Origin: Phyllobacterium sp. 628
GTDB lineage: Bacteria > Pseudomonadota > Alphaproteobacteria > Rhizobiales > Rhizobiaceae
Direction of reading: 5' to 3'
NCBI RefSeq assembly: GCF_014189505.1
Contig: NZ_CP050301.1
Location: 2,053,501 to 2,117,500, forward strand
Length of the DNA: 64,000 bases
Under the pieces are notes generated by a model. It had not been told where the DNA came from. It did not search any database and saw only the letters and a program-made list of their open reading frames with translations. A program made the translations under genes and the position numbers. Below, piece after piece: positions 56,790-64,000 of the stretch (its first letter is position 1; every line of letters starts with the position of its first letter).

Positions 56790-56912
56790 GTGCGTGGTTC
56801 GACGAGGTCACCATGAGGGTGATTGTAGCTGCAAAGCCAATCGGCGCCGCCGCGGAAAGCAGCTCCTTGCAATCTTCCCTCTCCCTCATGGTGAGCTTGT
56901 CGAACCACGCAC
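56790..56912. repeat. palindromic repeat, family 3, copy 5
   Basis: Left arm GTGCGTGGTTCGACGAGGTC then ACCATGAGGG; right arm CTCCCTCATGGTGAGCTTGT then CGAACCACGCAC. The left arm carries two substitutions (CGAGGT for CAAGCT), so it is the most diverged copy. Between the ABC-F start and the end of the DinB-fold gene. Confidence 0.9.
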
Positions 56913-56928
56913 GCTGTTCATGCAATAC

Positions 56929-57441
56929 TCAAGCGTAGGGCCTGCCTTCTTCCGTTCTCTGGAAGTGCATCAGATCGAGGGAAGGTGCAGAAACGCCGAG
57001 TGCCGTCAGAATGGTGTGGGCCTGCCCCCGGTGGTGTGTCTGATGATTGAACATATGGGCAAGGGCAGGCGCAATGCGCTGACTAATCGTGCGCATGTCG
57101 CTGATCGTTGTGTAGGTAAAGCGCCCGGCGATGTCATTGCTATCCAGATGATTGACCCATTTAATCAGTCGGGCGTCTTCCTTCATCCGCGCTGTATGCA
57201 ATTCATTGCAATTTTCGAACAGGATAGTGTCGAGCGCCCTCGGCGCATCACCTTCACCGGTGAAGCGATGCAGCCAGATGCGATCCGCGACAAGGAGATG
57301 ATTGAGCGTTCCATGCATGGATTTGAAGAAGGCACCCATGTCGCGGCGATATGCTTCGTCATCAAGTGCAAGAGCGGCTTCATACAACCGTTCATTCGCC
57401 CAGCGGTTATAAGCCGCAAGCATGCGAAAATGCTGTTCCAT
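56929..57441 (-). CDS. DinB-fold (YfiT-like) protein
   Basis: 170 residues, start MEQHFRMLAAYNRWANERLYEA. Four-helix DinB fold with three metal-ligand histidines: HGTLNHLLVADRIWL gives the first, and MFNHQTHHRGQAHT the other two. The family includes thiol S-transferases and proteins of unknown role. The open frame to 57567 is non-homologous. Divergent from the GST gene. Confidence 0.92.
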   Translation of the reverse strand: MEQHFRMLAAYNRWANERLYEAALALDDEAYRRDMGAFFKSMHGTLNHLLVADRIWLHRFTGEGDAPRALDTILFENCNELHTARMKEDARLIKWVNHLDSNDIAGRFTYTTISDMRTISQRIAPALAHMFNHQTHHRGQAHTILTALGVSAPSLDLMHFQRTEEGRPYA

Positions 57442-57507
57442 CAAATTGACTTTCTGCGGGAATGAGTCAGTCTTGTTGCCATAATATCGGAACAAGGACG
57501 TCTTTCC

Positions 57508-58197
57508 ATGGGAATCATTCTGCACGAGCTCGTTGGTACGGATATGAACCGTCCATTCAGCCCGCATTGCTGGAAAACCGTCATGTCATTGGCGCACAAG
57601 GGCCTTCCGTTCAATCGTAACCGTGTATCGTTCAGAGGCATTCCCGAGCTCGAAGGTGCATTTTCGCCCAAGGTTCCCATCATTCGCGACGGCGACAAGT
57701 GCGTAACAGATTCGTTCGAGATTGCGCTTTATCTTGAAGACGCTTATCCGGACCGGCCATCGCTGTTCAAAGGTGAGGGTGGCCGCGCCATGGCCCGTTT
57801 CGTTGAAGGCTGGTCACAGATGACCCTCCATCCGTATATCAACGTGGTCATCCTCATGCCCGTGCATGATATTCTCGATGAGCCGAACAAGGCCTATTTT
57901 CGCGAGAGCCGTGAGAAAATCTTCGGGCGCCCGCTTGAGGACGTTGCGGCTGAACGCGACGCCAGACATGACGCATTCACCAAGAGCCTCGAACCTATGC
58001 GCAAGATGCTGCTTTCACAGCCGTTCATTGGCGGCGAAGGCCCATTGTTCAGCGATTATATCGTGTTCGGTGCATTTCAATGGGTGCGTGTACTGACGCC
58101 CTTCAAGCTGCTGGATGAGAAAGATCCGGTTTATGACTGGTTCGAGCGTTGCCTTGATTTGCACGGCGGTATTGCCCGCGAGATCAGCGCTGCCTAG
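57508..58197 (+). CDS. glutathione S-transferase family protein
   Basis: 229 residues. Thioredoxin-like N-terminal domain (RPFSPHCWKTVMSLAHKGLPF, then VPIIRDGDKCVTDSFEIALYLED with the cis-Pro and the Asp-Ser that bind glutathione) and an all-helical C-terminal domain. The N-terminal motif is closest to etherase-like GSTs, but the substrate is unknown. A family-3 palindrome follows. Confidence 0.9.
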   Translation: MGIILHELVGTDMNRPFSPHCWKTVMSLAHKGLPFNRNRVSFRGIPELEGAFSPKVPIIRDGDKCVTDSFEIALYLEDAYPDRPSLFKGEGGRAMARFVEGWSQMTLHPYINVVILMPVHDILDEPNKAYFRESREKIFGRPLEDVAAERDARHDAFTKSLEPMRKMLLSQPFIGGEGPLFSDYIVFGAFQWVRVLTPFKLLDEKDPVYDWFERCLDLHGGIAREISAA

Positions 58198-58224
58198 TGA
58201 CGAATAGTGAGTTGCCCGAACAGA

Positions 58225-58364
58225 GTGCGTGGTTCGCCCTTCGACAAGCTCAGGAAGCTCACCATGAGGGAGAGTGAGGATTGCAGGGAGCCATATCCTG
58301 CAATATTCCCGATGAGCCTTGCAGCTACGCTTTCCCTCATGGTGAGCTTGTCGAACCACGCGCC
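58225..58364. repeat. palindromic repeat, family 3, copy 6
   Basis: The left arm is longer than in other copies: GTGCGTGGTTCGCCCTTCGA then CAAGCTCAGGAAGCTCACCATG, a variant with an inserted CAAGCTCAGGA-type duplication. The right arm is standard (CCCTCATGGTGAGCTTGTCG then AACCACGC). Between the GST gene and ndk. Confidence 0.9.
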
Positions 58365-58480
58365 ATGGGGATGCAGCTCGAAATATGATTGCCCTGTTTC
58401 TTGCTCCCGCCCCTTGGCAAAGGAGCCGCCTGACGGTATAGAGCCGCCATCCAATTCTCCTAATGACAAGGTATTATTCC

Positions 58481-58903
58481 ATGGCGATTGAACGCACTTT
58501 CTCGATGATCAAGCCCGACGCAACGCGTCGTAACCTTACCGGTGCCATCACACAGAAGCTGGAAGAGGCTGGTCTTCGTGTTGTTGCTTCCAAGCGCGTC
58601 TGGATGAGCCGCCGCGAAGCTGAAGGCTTCTACGCAGTTCACAAGGAACGTCCTTTCTTCGGCGAACTCGTTGAATTCATGTCCTCTGCTCCAACCATCG
58701 TTCAGGTTCTGGAAGGCGAAAACGCCATTGCACGCAACCGCGAAGTCATGGGCGCAACCAACCCGGCCAATGCTGACGAAGGCACGATCCGCAAGACATT
58801 TGCTCTGTCGATCGGTGAAAACTCGGTTCACGGTTCGGATGCACCTGAAACCGCTGCGGAAGAAATCGCTTACTGGTTCTCCGGCACCGAAGTTGTTGGC
58901 TGA
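58481..58903 (+). CDS. ndk: nucleoside diphosphate kinase
   Basis: 140 residues, start [15 protein letters not shown]. The phosphorylated His is in [12 protein letters not shown] near residue 117. It balances NTP pools. Codon choice is strongly biased, as expected for high expression. A bidirectional terminator follows. Confidence 0.98.
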   Translation: MAIERTFSMIKPDATRRNLTGAITQKLEEAGLRVVASKRVWMSRREAEGFYAVHKERPFFGELVEFMSSAPTIVQVLEGENAIARNREVMGATNPANADEGTIRKTFALSIGENSVHGSDAPETAAEEIAYWFSGTEVVG

Positions 58904-58923
58904 TAGGCTCGACACATCCAATG

Positions 58924-58951
58924 AAAAAGCCGGGCATGTCCCGGCTTTTTT
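58924..58951. terminator. bidirectional Rho-independent terminator between ndk and the META gene
   Basis: Stem AAAAAGCCGGG / CCCGGCTTTTT with a 5-base loop and an extra T. The A and T tracts on both sides serve ndk (plus) and the uvrC-moaE-META transcript (minus). Confidence 0.88.
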
Positions 58952-58971
58952 GTATTCTGACGAAGCTGAAA

Positions 58972-59403
58972 TCAGTTCTGACGTGTCAGCCGGGCGATTG
59001 ATTTGCCTGCCTTGTCACGCAGGAACAACTTGCCCTCGATGATGGCAAACGAACGGGTTCGTTCCAGCACGGCAAAGAATTTCTGCTCCTGATTCATCAG
59101 GGCAGGGGCGCAGGCCATGCGGGTTGCTGCCACGGCTTTGAAACGGAGTTTTTGTTTCTTCAAAGCTGCCTTTGTCCGGAAGTGATTGCAACCGCCGGAG
59201 CCGATGGCCGATCCATCACGATTGATGGTTAGCGTCGTCTGGGCAAAATCAATCACGCCGCCGCCGTTAATGTCTTCAGCCAGCCAGCTCGCATCTGTTA
59301 GAATGGGCGTTCGCTCCGCGCTGCGCGCTGAAAATGACAGCACGAACAGAGCAATGACGCCAATAAATCCAATAACCAGCGAGAAGATGGCGAGGCGTCT
59401 CAT
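58972..59403 (-). CDS. META domain protein (HslJ-like)
   Basis: 143 residues. An N-terminal hydrophobic segment (about 5-28) acts as signal or anchor, followed by one META domain: SWLAEDINGGGVID, GSAIGSGGCNHFRTKA and the MACAPALMNQEQKFFAVLERT motif. META proteins such as HslJ are envelope proteins linked to stress or drug tolerance. The start overlaps moaE as ATGA. Confidence 0.9.
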   Translation of the reverse strand: MRRLAIFSLVIGFIGVIALFVLSFSARSAERTPILTDASWLAEDINGGGVIDFAQTTLTINRDGSAIGSGGCNHFRTKAALKKQKLRFKAVAATRMACAPALMNQEQKFFAVLERTRSFAIIEGKLFLRDKAGKSIARLTRQN

Positions 59404-59873
59404 TTTTGCAGCTGCCAGCGTTTCAACGCATCCGCGTCGGTGGTCTTGGCTTCAACCCATGTGCTGGTTGCGCCATTGGCAAGATGTTCTTTCTTCCAGA
59501 ACGGAGCGGCATTTTTCAGGTAATCCATCAGAAAGGAGGCTGCCTCAAACGCCGCGCTGCGGTGCGCCGAGGCTGCAACAACAAGCACAATATTCTCGCC
59601 GGGCCGGATCATGCCATAGCGGTGAATGACGGTAAGCCCCGTCAACGTCCAGCGCTCCAGAACCTCGTCGGCAATTCTACCAATTTCAGAGGATGCCATG
59701 CCGGGATAGTGTTCAATTTCAAGCGCGGAGAGGGTGCCTGCCTCGTCGCGGCACAGGCCGCTGAAGGTGACGACGGCGCCAATGTCATGACGGCTGCTCG
59801 TCAGCCGGGCAATTTCGGCCGCAGTATCGAAATCGTCGCTCTGGATCAGAATAAGCGGATCGATTTTGGCCAT
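59400..59873 (-). CDS. moaE: molybdopterin synthase catalytic subunit
   Basis: 157 residues. RDEAGTLSALEIEHYPGMA and VIHRYGMIRPGENIVLVVAASAHR are core MoaE motifs; KNAAPFWKKEH carries the active lysine. With thiocarboxylated MoaD it makes molybdopterin from cyclic pyranopterin monophosphate. Six bases after moaD. Confidence 0.97.
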   Translation of the reverse strand: MAKIDPLILIQSDDFDTAAEIARLTSSRHDIGAVVTFSGLCRDEAGTLSALEIEHYPGMASSEIGRIADEVLERWTLTGLTVIHRYGMIRPGENIVLVVAASAHRSAAFEAASFLMDYLKNAAPFWKKEHLANGATSTWVEAKTTDADALKRWQLQK

Positions 59874-59879
59874 TTCAGC

Positions 59880-60134
59880 TCAACCGCCGGTCATGGGCGG
59901 GAACAAGGCAATCTCGTGCGCGCCACGGATGGGTGTCTTGTGATCAACATGTTCCTGATTGATGGCAACGCGGATAACATCCTGATATTCCAGCGCTGCT
60001 TCATATTCCTCGCCGCGTGTCTTGAGGTGGCTCAGCAAATCGTCAACAGTAACAATCGACGGGGAAAGCTCGATTTCTTCCTCGCCTTTACCAATGCGCT
60101 CACGTACCCACGCGAAATAGACAAGCTTGGTCAT
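59880..60134 (-). CDS. moaD: molybdopterin synthase sulfur carrier subunit
   Basis: 84 residues, ubiquitin-like fold, ending in FPPMTGG. The terminal Gly-Gly is the thiocarboxylation site. KLVYFAWVRERIGKGEEEIEL is a typical MoaD start. Lies four bases after pgsA. Confidence 0.97.
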   Translation of the reverse strand: MTKLVYFAWVRERIGKGEEEIELSPSIVTVDDLLSHLKTRGEEYEAALEYQDVIRVAINQEHVDHKTPIRGAHEIALFPPMTGG

Positions 60135-60138
60135 GACC

Positions 60139-60723
60139 TTAGTCTACCACATGTTTCAAACCGGCGCGGAAATAGTCCCAGCCCGTATAAAGCGTGACCA
60201 AAGCCGCGATCCACAAAAGAGCGATGCCGAATTGCGTCGTATAAGGTATGACTTTGTCGCCAGCCGGGCCAGCAAGCAGAATAGCCACGGCAAACATCTG
60301 GATGGTTGTCTTCCATTTTGCCAACTGGCTGACTGGAACGCTGACCTTCAGTTCAGCCAGATATTCACGCAGACCGGAAACCAGAATTTCGCGGCAAAGA
60401 ATGATAATTGCCGCCCACAGCGTCCAGCCGGCGATTGTTCCGTCCGCAGCCAGCAACAACAGGCATGCCGAAACCAGCAGCTTGTCAGCAATGGGATCAA
60501 GCATACGGCCAATGGTCGAGGTCTGTTTCCAGATGCGCGCGAGGTAGCCGTCAAAGAAGTCGGTGATGCTGGCAATCGCAAAGATTACAAGTGCACCCCA
60601 ACGGGCCGCGTCGCTCGATTGCAAGCTGCCCTCCAGAAAGAAACACAGAACCACCAGCGGAACCGCAAGGATGCGTCCGTAAGTCAATAAATTCGGCAAA
60701 GAGTAGGCGTTGTTCTTGGGCAT
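60139..60723 (-). CDS. pgsA: CDP-diacylglycerol--glycerol-3-phosphate 3-phosphatidyltransferase
   Basis: 194 residues with four to five membrane helices. The CDP-alcohol phosphotransferase motif is complete: DFFDGYLAR then GRMLDPIADK. First committed step to phosphatidylglycerol and cardiolipin. The start MPKNNAYSLPNLLTYGRIL at 60723 is chosen. About 120 bases separate it from uvrC. Confidence 0.97.
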   Translation of the reverse strand: MPKNNAYSLPNLLTYGRILAVPLVVLCFFLEGSLQSSDAARWGALVIFAIASITDFFDGYLARIWKQTSTIGRMLDPIADKLLVSACLLLLAADGTIAGWTLWAAIIILCREILVSGLREYLAELKVSVPVSQLAKWKTTIQMFAVAILLAGPAGDKVIPYTTQFGIALLWIAALVTLYTGWDYFRAGLKHVVD

Positions 60724-60845
60724 ATTTCCAACCAATCAAATCAGTGCCGATCAAACGGGCTTGTCCATCAAACGTCAAGCTCATCGTCGTGGAGTCAGGC
60801 GCAATTATGTCCCGTTATCAATAAGTAAGTACGCCGGTTCCAATG

Positions 60846-62948
60846 TTAAGTACGGAAATGATCGCGAATTGTAATGGCCATTGCTTCCGAGATACCGTCC
60901 ACCTTCATCAAATCTTCGACAGCGGCCCGTGATATCGCCTTCGCAGTACCAAATTGATGAAGGAGAGCCCGCTTTCTCGATGGGCCAATACCGGCAATTT
61001 CATCCAGCGGATTCTTGATCATTTCCTTTTTGCGCTTGGCACGGTGTGTGCCAATAGCAAACCGGTGGGCCTCGTCGCGCAGACGCTGCAGGAAGTAGAG
61101 AACCGGATCACGCGGCGGCAAGGTGAAAGCCTGTTTGCCTTCGATGAAAAACCGCTCGCGGCCCGCATCCCGGTCGACACCTTTGGCGACGCCGATGGCT
61201 GTTACCTTATCGGAAAGCCCCATTTCCTGCAGGATGCCCCGAACGGCACTCATCTGTCCCTGACCGCCGTCGATCAGGATAATGTCCGGCCATGCTGGAA
61301 ACGCGTCGGAATCATCGTCAAATTCGTCAATCTCGCTGTCGGTCTCCGGCACATCCTTGCTCTCAGGGGTGCCATGTTCCTTCACCAGCCGGCTAAAGCG
61401 CCGCTCGATCACTTCGCGCATCATGCCGAAATCGTCGCCAGGCGTGATGTCGGTCGAGCGGATGTTGAACTTGCGGTACTGGTTTTTGACAAAACCTTCC
61501 GGACCCGCGACGATCATCCCGCCAATGGCATTGGTGCCCATGATGTGGGAGTTGTCGTAAACTTCAATACGGCGCGGCGTCTTCTCCAGGCCGAACGTTT
61601 CGGCCACACCCTTGAGAAGGCGCGATTGCGAAGAGGTTTCGGCAAGCTGGCGGCCAAGCGCTTCACGCGCATTGCTGAGCGCATGCTCGACCAATTCCTT
61701 CTTCTCGCCGCGCTGTGGAACTGTGATGGTGACTTTCTTGTCCGATTTGGCCGTCAGCGCCACACCCAGCAGTTCCTGATCTTCTACCGTTTCCGATAAC
61801 ATGATCAATGAAGGGCAGGGCTTGTCGTCGTAAAACTGCGCCAGAAACGCACCCAGAACCTCGGCAGTCGAAAGGGATGAATCGGCTTTGGGATAATAGG
61901 CGCGGTTGCCCCAGTTCTGCCCAGTCCGGAAGAAGAAGACCTGAATACAGGTGGTGCCACCGTCCTGATAGATGGCGAAGACATCAGCTTCTTCAACTGA
62001 TTGCGGATTAATCCCCGAATGCGACTGAACATGCGACAACGCCGAAAGACGGTCGCGATAGACGGCGGCGCGTTCAAAGTCGAGCTCCGCGGATGCTTCG
62101 CGCATGGCATCCGCCAAATGTGTCTTCACCGCCTGGCTCTTGCCGGAAAGAAAGGCTTTTGTTTCGGTTACAAGTTCATTGTAATCAGCTTCGCTGACTT
62201 CGCCGGTGCACGGACCGGAGCAACGCTTGATCTGATAGAGCAGGCAGGGACGCGTCCTGTTCTCGTAAAATGAATCCGTGCAGGTCCGCAGCAGAAAGGC
62301 GCGCTGCAAGGCGTTGATAGTGCGTCCAACCGCGCCCGCGGAAGCGAAGGGGCCGAAATAATCGCCTTTTGATGATCGCGCGCCCCGGTGCTTGAAAATA
62401 CCGGGAGCGAGACGGCGATCCGTCTGTTTTGGAGCTGTCAGCAGAATGTAGGGAAACGACTTATCGTCCCGCATCAATACGTTAAAGCGCGGCCGTAAAC
62501 GCTTGATCAGATTCGCTTCCAGAAGCAGGGCTTCGGTTTCGGTGCGCGTGACCACAAATTCCATTTTCATGGTTTCGCGGATCATCCGAGCGATACGATT
62601 GTTGTGTCCCTGTCCGCGCGCATAATTCGAAACACGCTTCTTCAGGCTGCGGGCTTTACCCACATACAGCACAACGCCGTCCTGATTGAACATGCGATAG
62701 ACACCGGGTTTATTCGGCAGACGCTTGACCAGTTCGGCGATAACATCGGCGCCGCTGGTCCCGTCACTTTCGATACTTGAATCCCACTCGATCGCACCGA
62801 TCAGCGCAGCGAGGTCACGGATCGGCTCACTATTATCAATTTTAACAGTGTCTTCATCCTCACCAGCGACATCGATATCAACCTCATCCGCATCTACAGA
62901 AAGAGGTTGTACCAGATCGATTGATTGATGATTAGAAGTCTTGCTCAT
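60846..62948 (-). CDS. uvrC: excinuclease ABC subunit C
   Basis: 700 residues. An acidic N-terminal extension of about 75 residues (Asp/Glu-rich) precedes the GIY-YIG domain (PGVYRMF then [15 protein letters not shown]), the UVR/UvrB-binding motif (about residue 280), the RNase H-like second nuclease ([22 protein letters not shown]) and the helix-hairpin-helix end ([17 protein letters not shown]). Makes both incisions in nucleotide excision repair. The start at 62948 overlaps the SDR stop as ATGA. Confidence 0.97.
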   Translation of the reverse strand: MSKTSNHQSIDLVQPLSVDADEVDIDVAGEDEDTVKIDNSEPIRDLAALIGAIEWDSSIESDGTSGADVIAELVKRLPNKPGVYRMFNQDGVVLYVGKARSLKKRVSNYARGQGHNNRIARMIRETMKMEFVVTRTETEALLLEANLIKRLRPRFNVLMRDDKSFPYILLTAPKQTDRRLAPGIFKHRGARSSKGDYFGPFASAGAVGRTINALQRAFLLRTCTDSFYENRTRPCLLYQIKRCSGPCTGEVSEADYNELVTETKAFLSGKSQAVKTHLADAMREASAELDFERAAVYRDRLSALSHVQSHSGINPQSVEEADVFAIYQDGGTTCIQVFFFRTGQNWGNRAYYPKADSSLSTAEVLGAFLAQFYDDKPCPSLIMLSETVEDQELLGVALTAKSDKKVTITVPQRGEKKELVEHALSNAREALGRQLAETSSQSRLLKGVAETFGLEKTPRRIEVYDNSHIMGTNAIGGMIVAGPEGFVKNQYRKFNIRSTDITPGDDFGMMREVIERRFSRLVKEHGTPESKDVPETDSEIDEFDDDSDAFPAWPDIILIDGGQGQMSAVRGILQEMGLSDKVTAIGVAKGVDRDAGRERFFIEGKQAFTLPPRDPVLYFLQRLRDEAHRFAIGTHRAKRKKEMIKNPLDEIAGIGPSRKRALLHQFGTAKAISRAAVEDLMKVDGISEAMAITIRDHFRT

Positions 62949-63736
62949 TCTGCCATTCCTGTGACATCCGGCGTCTCCCATGCCAGATGCTGCCCGCCAT
63001 CCAAAGCAATCATTTGTCCGGTAATGGACTGGTTCTGCCAGAGATAGCGGATCGTGTTGCCGAATTCTGCCAGATCGGGACCTCGTTTCAACAGAAGACC
63101 GTCGATTTGCCGTTGGAAATCGGCTTTCTCCTGACGCTCGCCCTGCAAAGTGGGGCCGGGACCTATCGCGTTGACGCGTATACGCGGGGCAAGCGCCTGC
63201 GCCATCGTTTGGGTTGCGGTCCACATAGCCGCTTTTGACAACGTGTAGGAGATGAATTTCGGCGTCAGTTTCCAGACGCGTTGATCAACAATATTCACGA
63301 TGAGCCCATTTTGGCCTTCGGGCAGGGCAGATTGCATCGCATCCGCCAATAAGACCGGCGCTTTTACATGCATTGTAAAATGCCGGTCCCATCGCTCATC
63401 ATCAAAGTAACCAAACCCATCTTCGTGAAAGATCGAAGCATTATTGACAAGAATCTGCACCGGTCCGAGCGCATCTTGCGTGCTGCCAACGAGGCGACGT
63501 ACCGCATCGCTGTTTGTGAGATCTGCCTGGACCAGCACGGCCGTACCACCCGTGGCAACCACTGTTTTCAGCAGCGCTTCGCCTTCATCAAGCGAATGAT
63601 TGCAGTGAATCGCCACGGCAAATCCGTCGGCAGCCAGATTTTCAACAATCGCTTTGCCAACGCGCTTTGCGCCGCCCGTTACAAGAACAACTGTCTTATC
63701 CGTGTGCAAGCGACTCTCCCTGATGCTGTGATTCAC
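62945..63736 (-). CDS. SDR oxidoreductase, FolM/pteridine-reductase-like
   Basis: 263 residues. [16 protein letters not shown] cofactor loop, then NNASIF in place of the usual [26 protein letters not shown] with the active Tyr/Lys, and GPGPTLQ. The TGxxKRxG loop, NNAS and the GPG-type motif are those of FolM/PTR1-type pterin reductases. The uvrC-pgsA-moaDE neighbours give a loose pterin connection through molybdopterin. Pteridine reduction is inference. Confidence 0.88.
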   Translation of the reverse strand: MNHSIRESRLHTDKTVVLVTGGAKRVGKAIVENLAADGFAVAIHCNHSLDEGEALLKTVVATGGTAVLVQADLTNSDAVRRLVGSTQDALGPVQILVNNASIFHEDGFGYFDDERWDRHFTMHVKAPVLLADAMQSALPEGQNGLIVNIVDQRVWKLTPKFISYTLSKAAMWTATQTMAQALAPRIRVNAIGPGPTLQGERQEKADFQRQIDGLLLKRGPDLAEFGNTIRYLWQNQSITGQMIALDGGQHLAWETPDVTGMAE

Positions 63737-64000
63737 TGGGGGAATATAGGTGCGATCAGCGAAAAGCGCGAGGGTAGGACGGCGGGTGTGCTGACAAATG
63801 CGGTAACATAGTCATTCGTTGCTGTTGGTTGGGTTTCGTTGCCTAAAAGTACGTATAGCGTCAGAAAAATCGCTGAGGGGTCAAGAAGAATGAACAGTTT
63901 AAGTAATGGTTAAGTATACTATATTGGAGTCGGGATAATTGCCACTTTGCAATAAAATTTATCGAAATATTGAACGAATTCTATTTTGTTGGGTTATTTT
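63737..64000. other. AT-rich region at the right edge
   Basis: No gene or convincing partial gene. The base composition falls clearly toward A/T from about 63830. It should contain the promoter of the SDR-uvrC operon, and perhaps that of a gene beyond the window. Confidence 0.5.

Noticed and set aside
19195..58364. GGTTCGA-containing sequences considered as tRNA T-arms
   Set aside because: They belong to the family-3 palindrome (GTGGTTCGACAAGCTCACC); no acceptor stem, anticodon arm or CCA-side pairing is present. I recognise no tRNA or rRNA gene in the window.
1..64000. CRISPR array, prophage, integron or conjugative element
   Set aside because: No regularly spaced direct repeats of 24-40 bases, no integrase, phage structural, relaxase or transposase gene was found.

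Overview
The window is a compact, gene-dense stretch of chromosome from an alphaproteobacterium of the order Hyphomicrobiales (Rhizobiales). The neighbourhoods rpsF-rpsR-DUF2232-rplI, dnaB-alr-radA-cvpA-purF, lptF-lptG-lptD-surA-pdxA-rsmA and uvrC-pgsA-moaD-moaE are typical of the Brucellaceae/Phyllobacteriaceae branch. I see no plasmid, prophage or conjugation genes, so the genus is left open. The assignment is inference from gene content and order.

Layout. 1-5 kb: the N-terminal part of an ECF41-type sigma factor with its carboxymuconolactone decarboxylase partner, an AraC-type regulator, a secreted protein, small conserved proteins, a Nudix hydrolase and an SRAP protein. 5-12 kb: an amino acid exporter, cysS, a DUF559/GFA/cimA group and rarD. 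12-20 kb: a CorA-like transporter, a LOG-family protein, a LysM protein, an ArsR regulator with an Atm1-type ABC exporter, and the phosphatidylethanolamine genes psd-pssA. 19-34 kb, mostly minus strand: a secreted hydrolase divergent from a membrane-anchored AraC-type regulator, then an SDR-purF-cvpA-radA-alr-dnaB-cfa-rplI-DUF2232-rpsR-rpsF block, listed here in coordinate order and transcribed right to left. 34-41 kb, plus strand: fabD-fabG-acpP-fabF-mltG-yicC-gmk. 41-49 kb, minus strand: lptF-lptG-lptD-surA-like-pdxA-rsmA, for outer membrane assembly, vitamin B6 and 16S rRNA maturation. 49-58 kb: pepA, holC, a GNAT enzyme, a cysteine-containing winged-helix regulator divergent from an MFS transporter, an ABC-F ATPase, a DinB-fold protein and a GST. 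58-64 kb: ndk convergent with SDR-uvrC-pgsA-moaD-moaE-META.

Three families of short palindromic repeats are scattered between the genes: about 187 bp (3 copies plus a fragment), about 161 bp (2 copies) and about 130 bp (6 copies). One 130-bp element is interrupted by a 187-bp element. They behave like non-autonomous mobile palindromes. The arms of the 130-bp family carry an open reading frame reading MVSLSNHA, which creates false N-terminal extensions, for example on alr.

Three otherwise well-conserved genes (cimA, a GNAT gene and an ABC-F gene) each carry an apparent single-base frameshift close to the 3' end; two of the three lie in homopolymers. The most unusual non-coding stretch is upstream of fabD (about 34.2-34.7 kb). 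It is GC-rich, has no credible gene, and holds a run of consecutive small hairpins behind a plausible promoter, so it is a candidate structured RNA or leader. A 36-bp inverted copy of the end of the Atm1 gene and a palindrome between lptF and pepA are also worth checking. I found no strong case for a wholly new multi-gene system.
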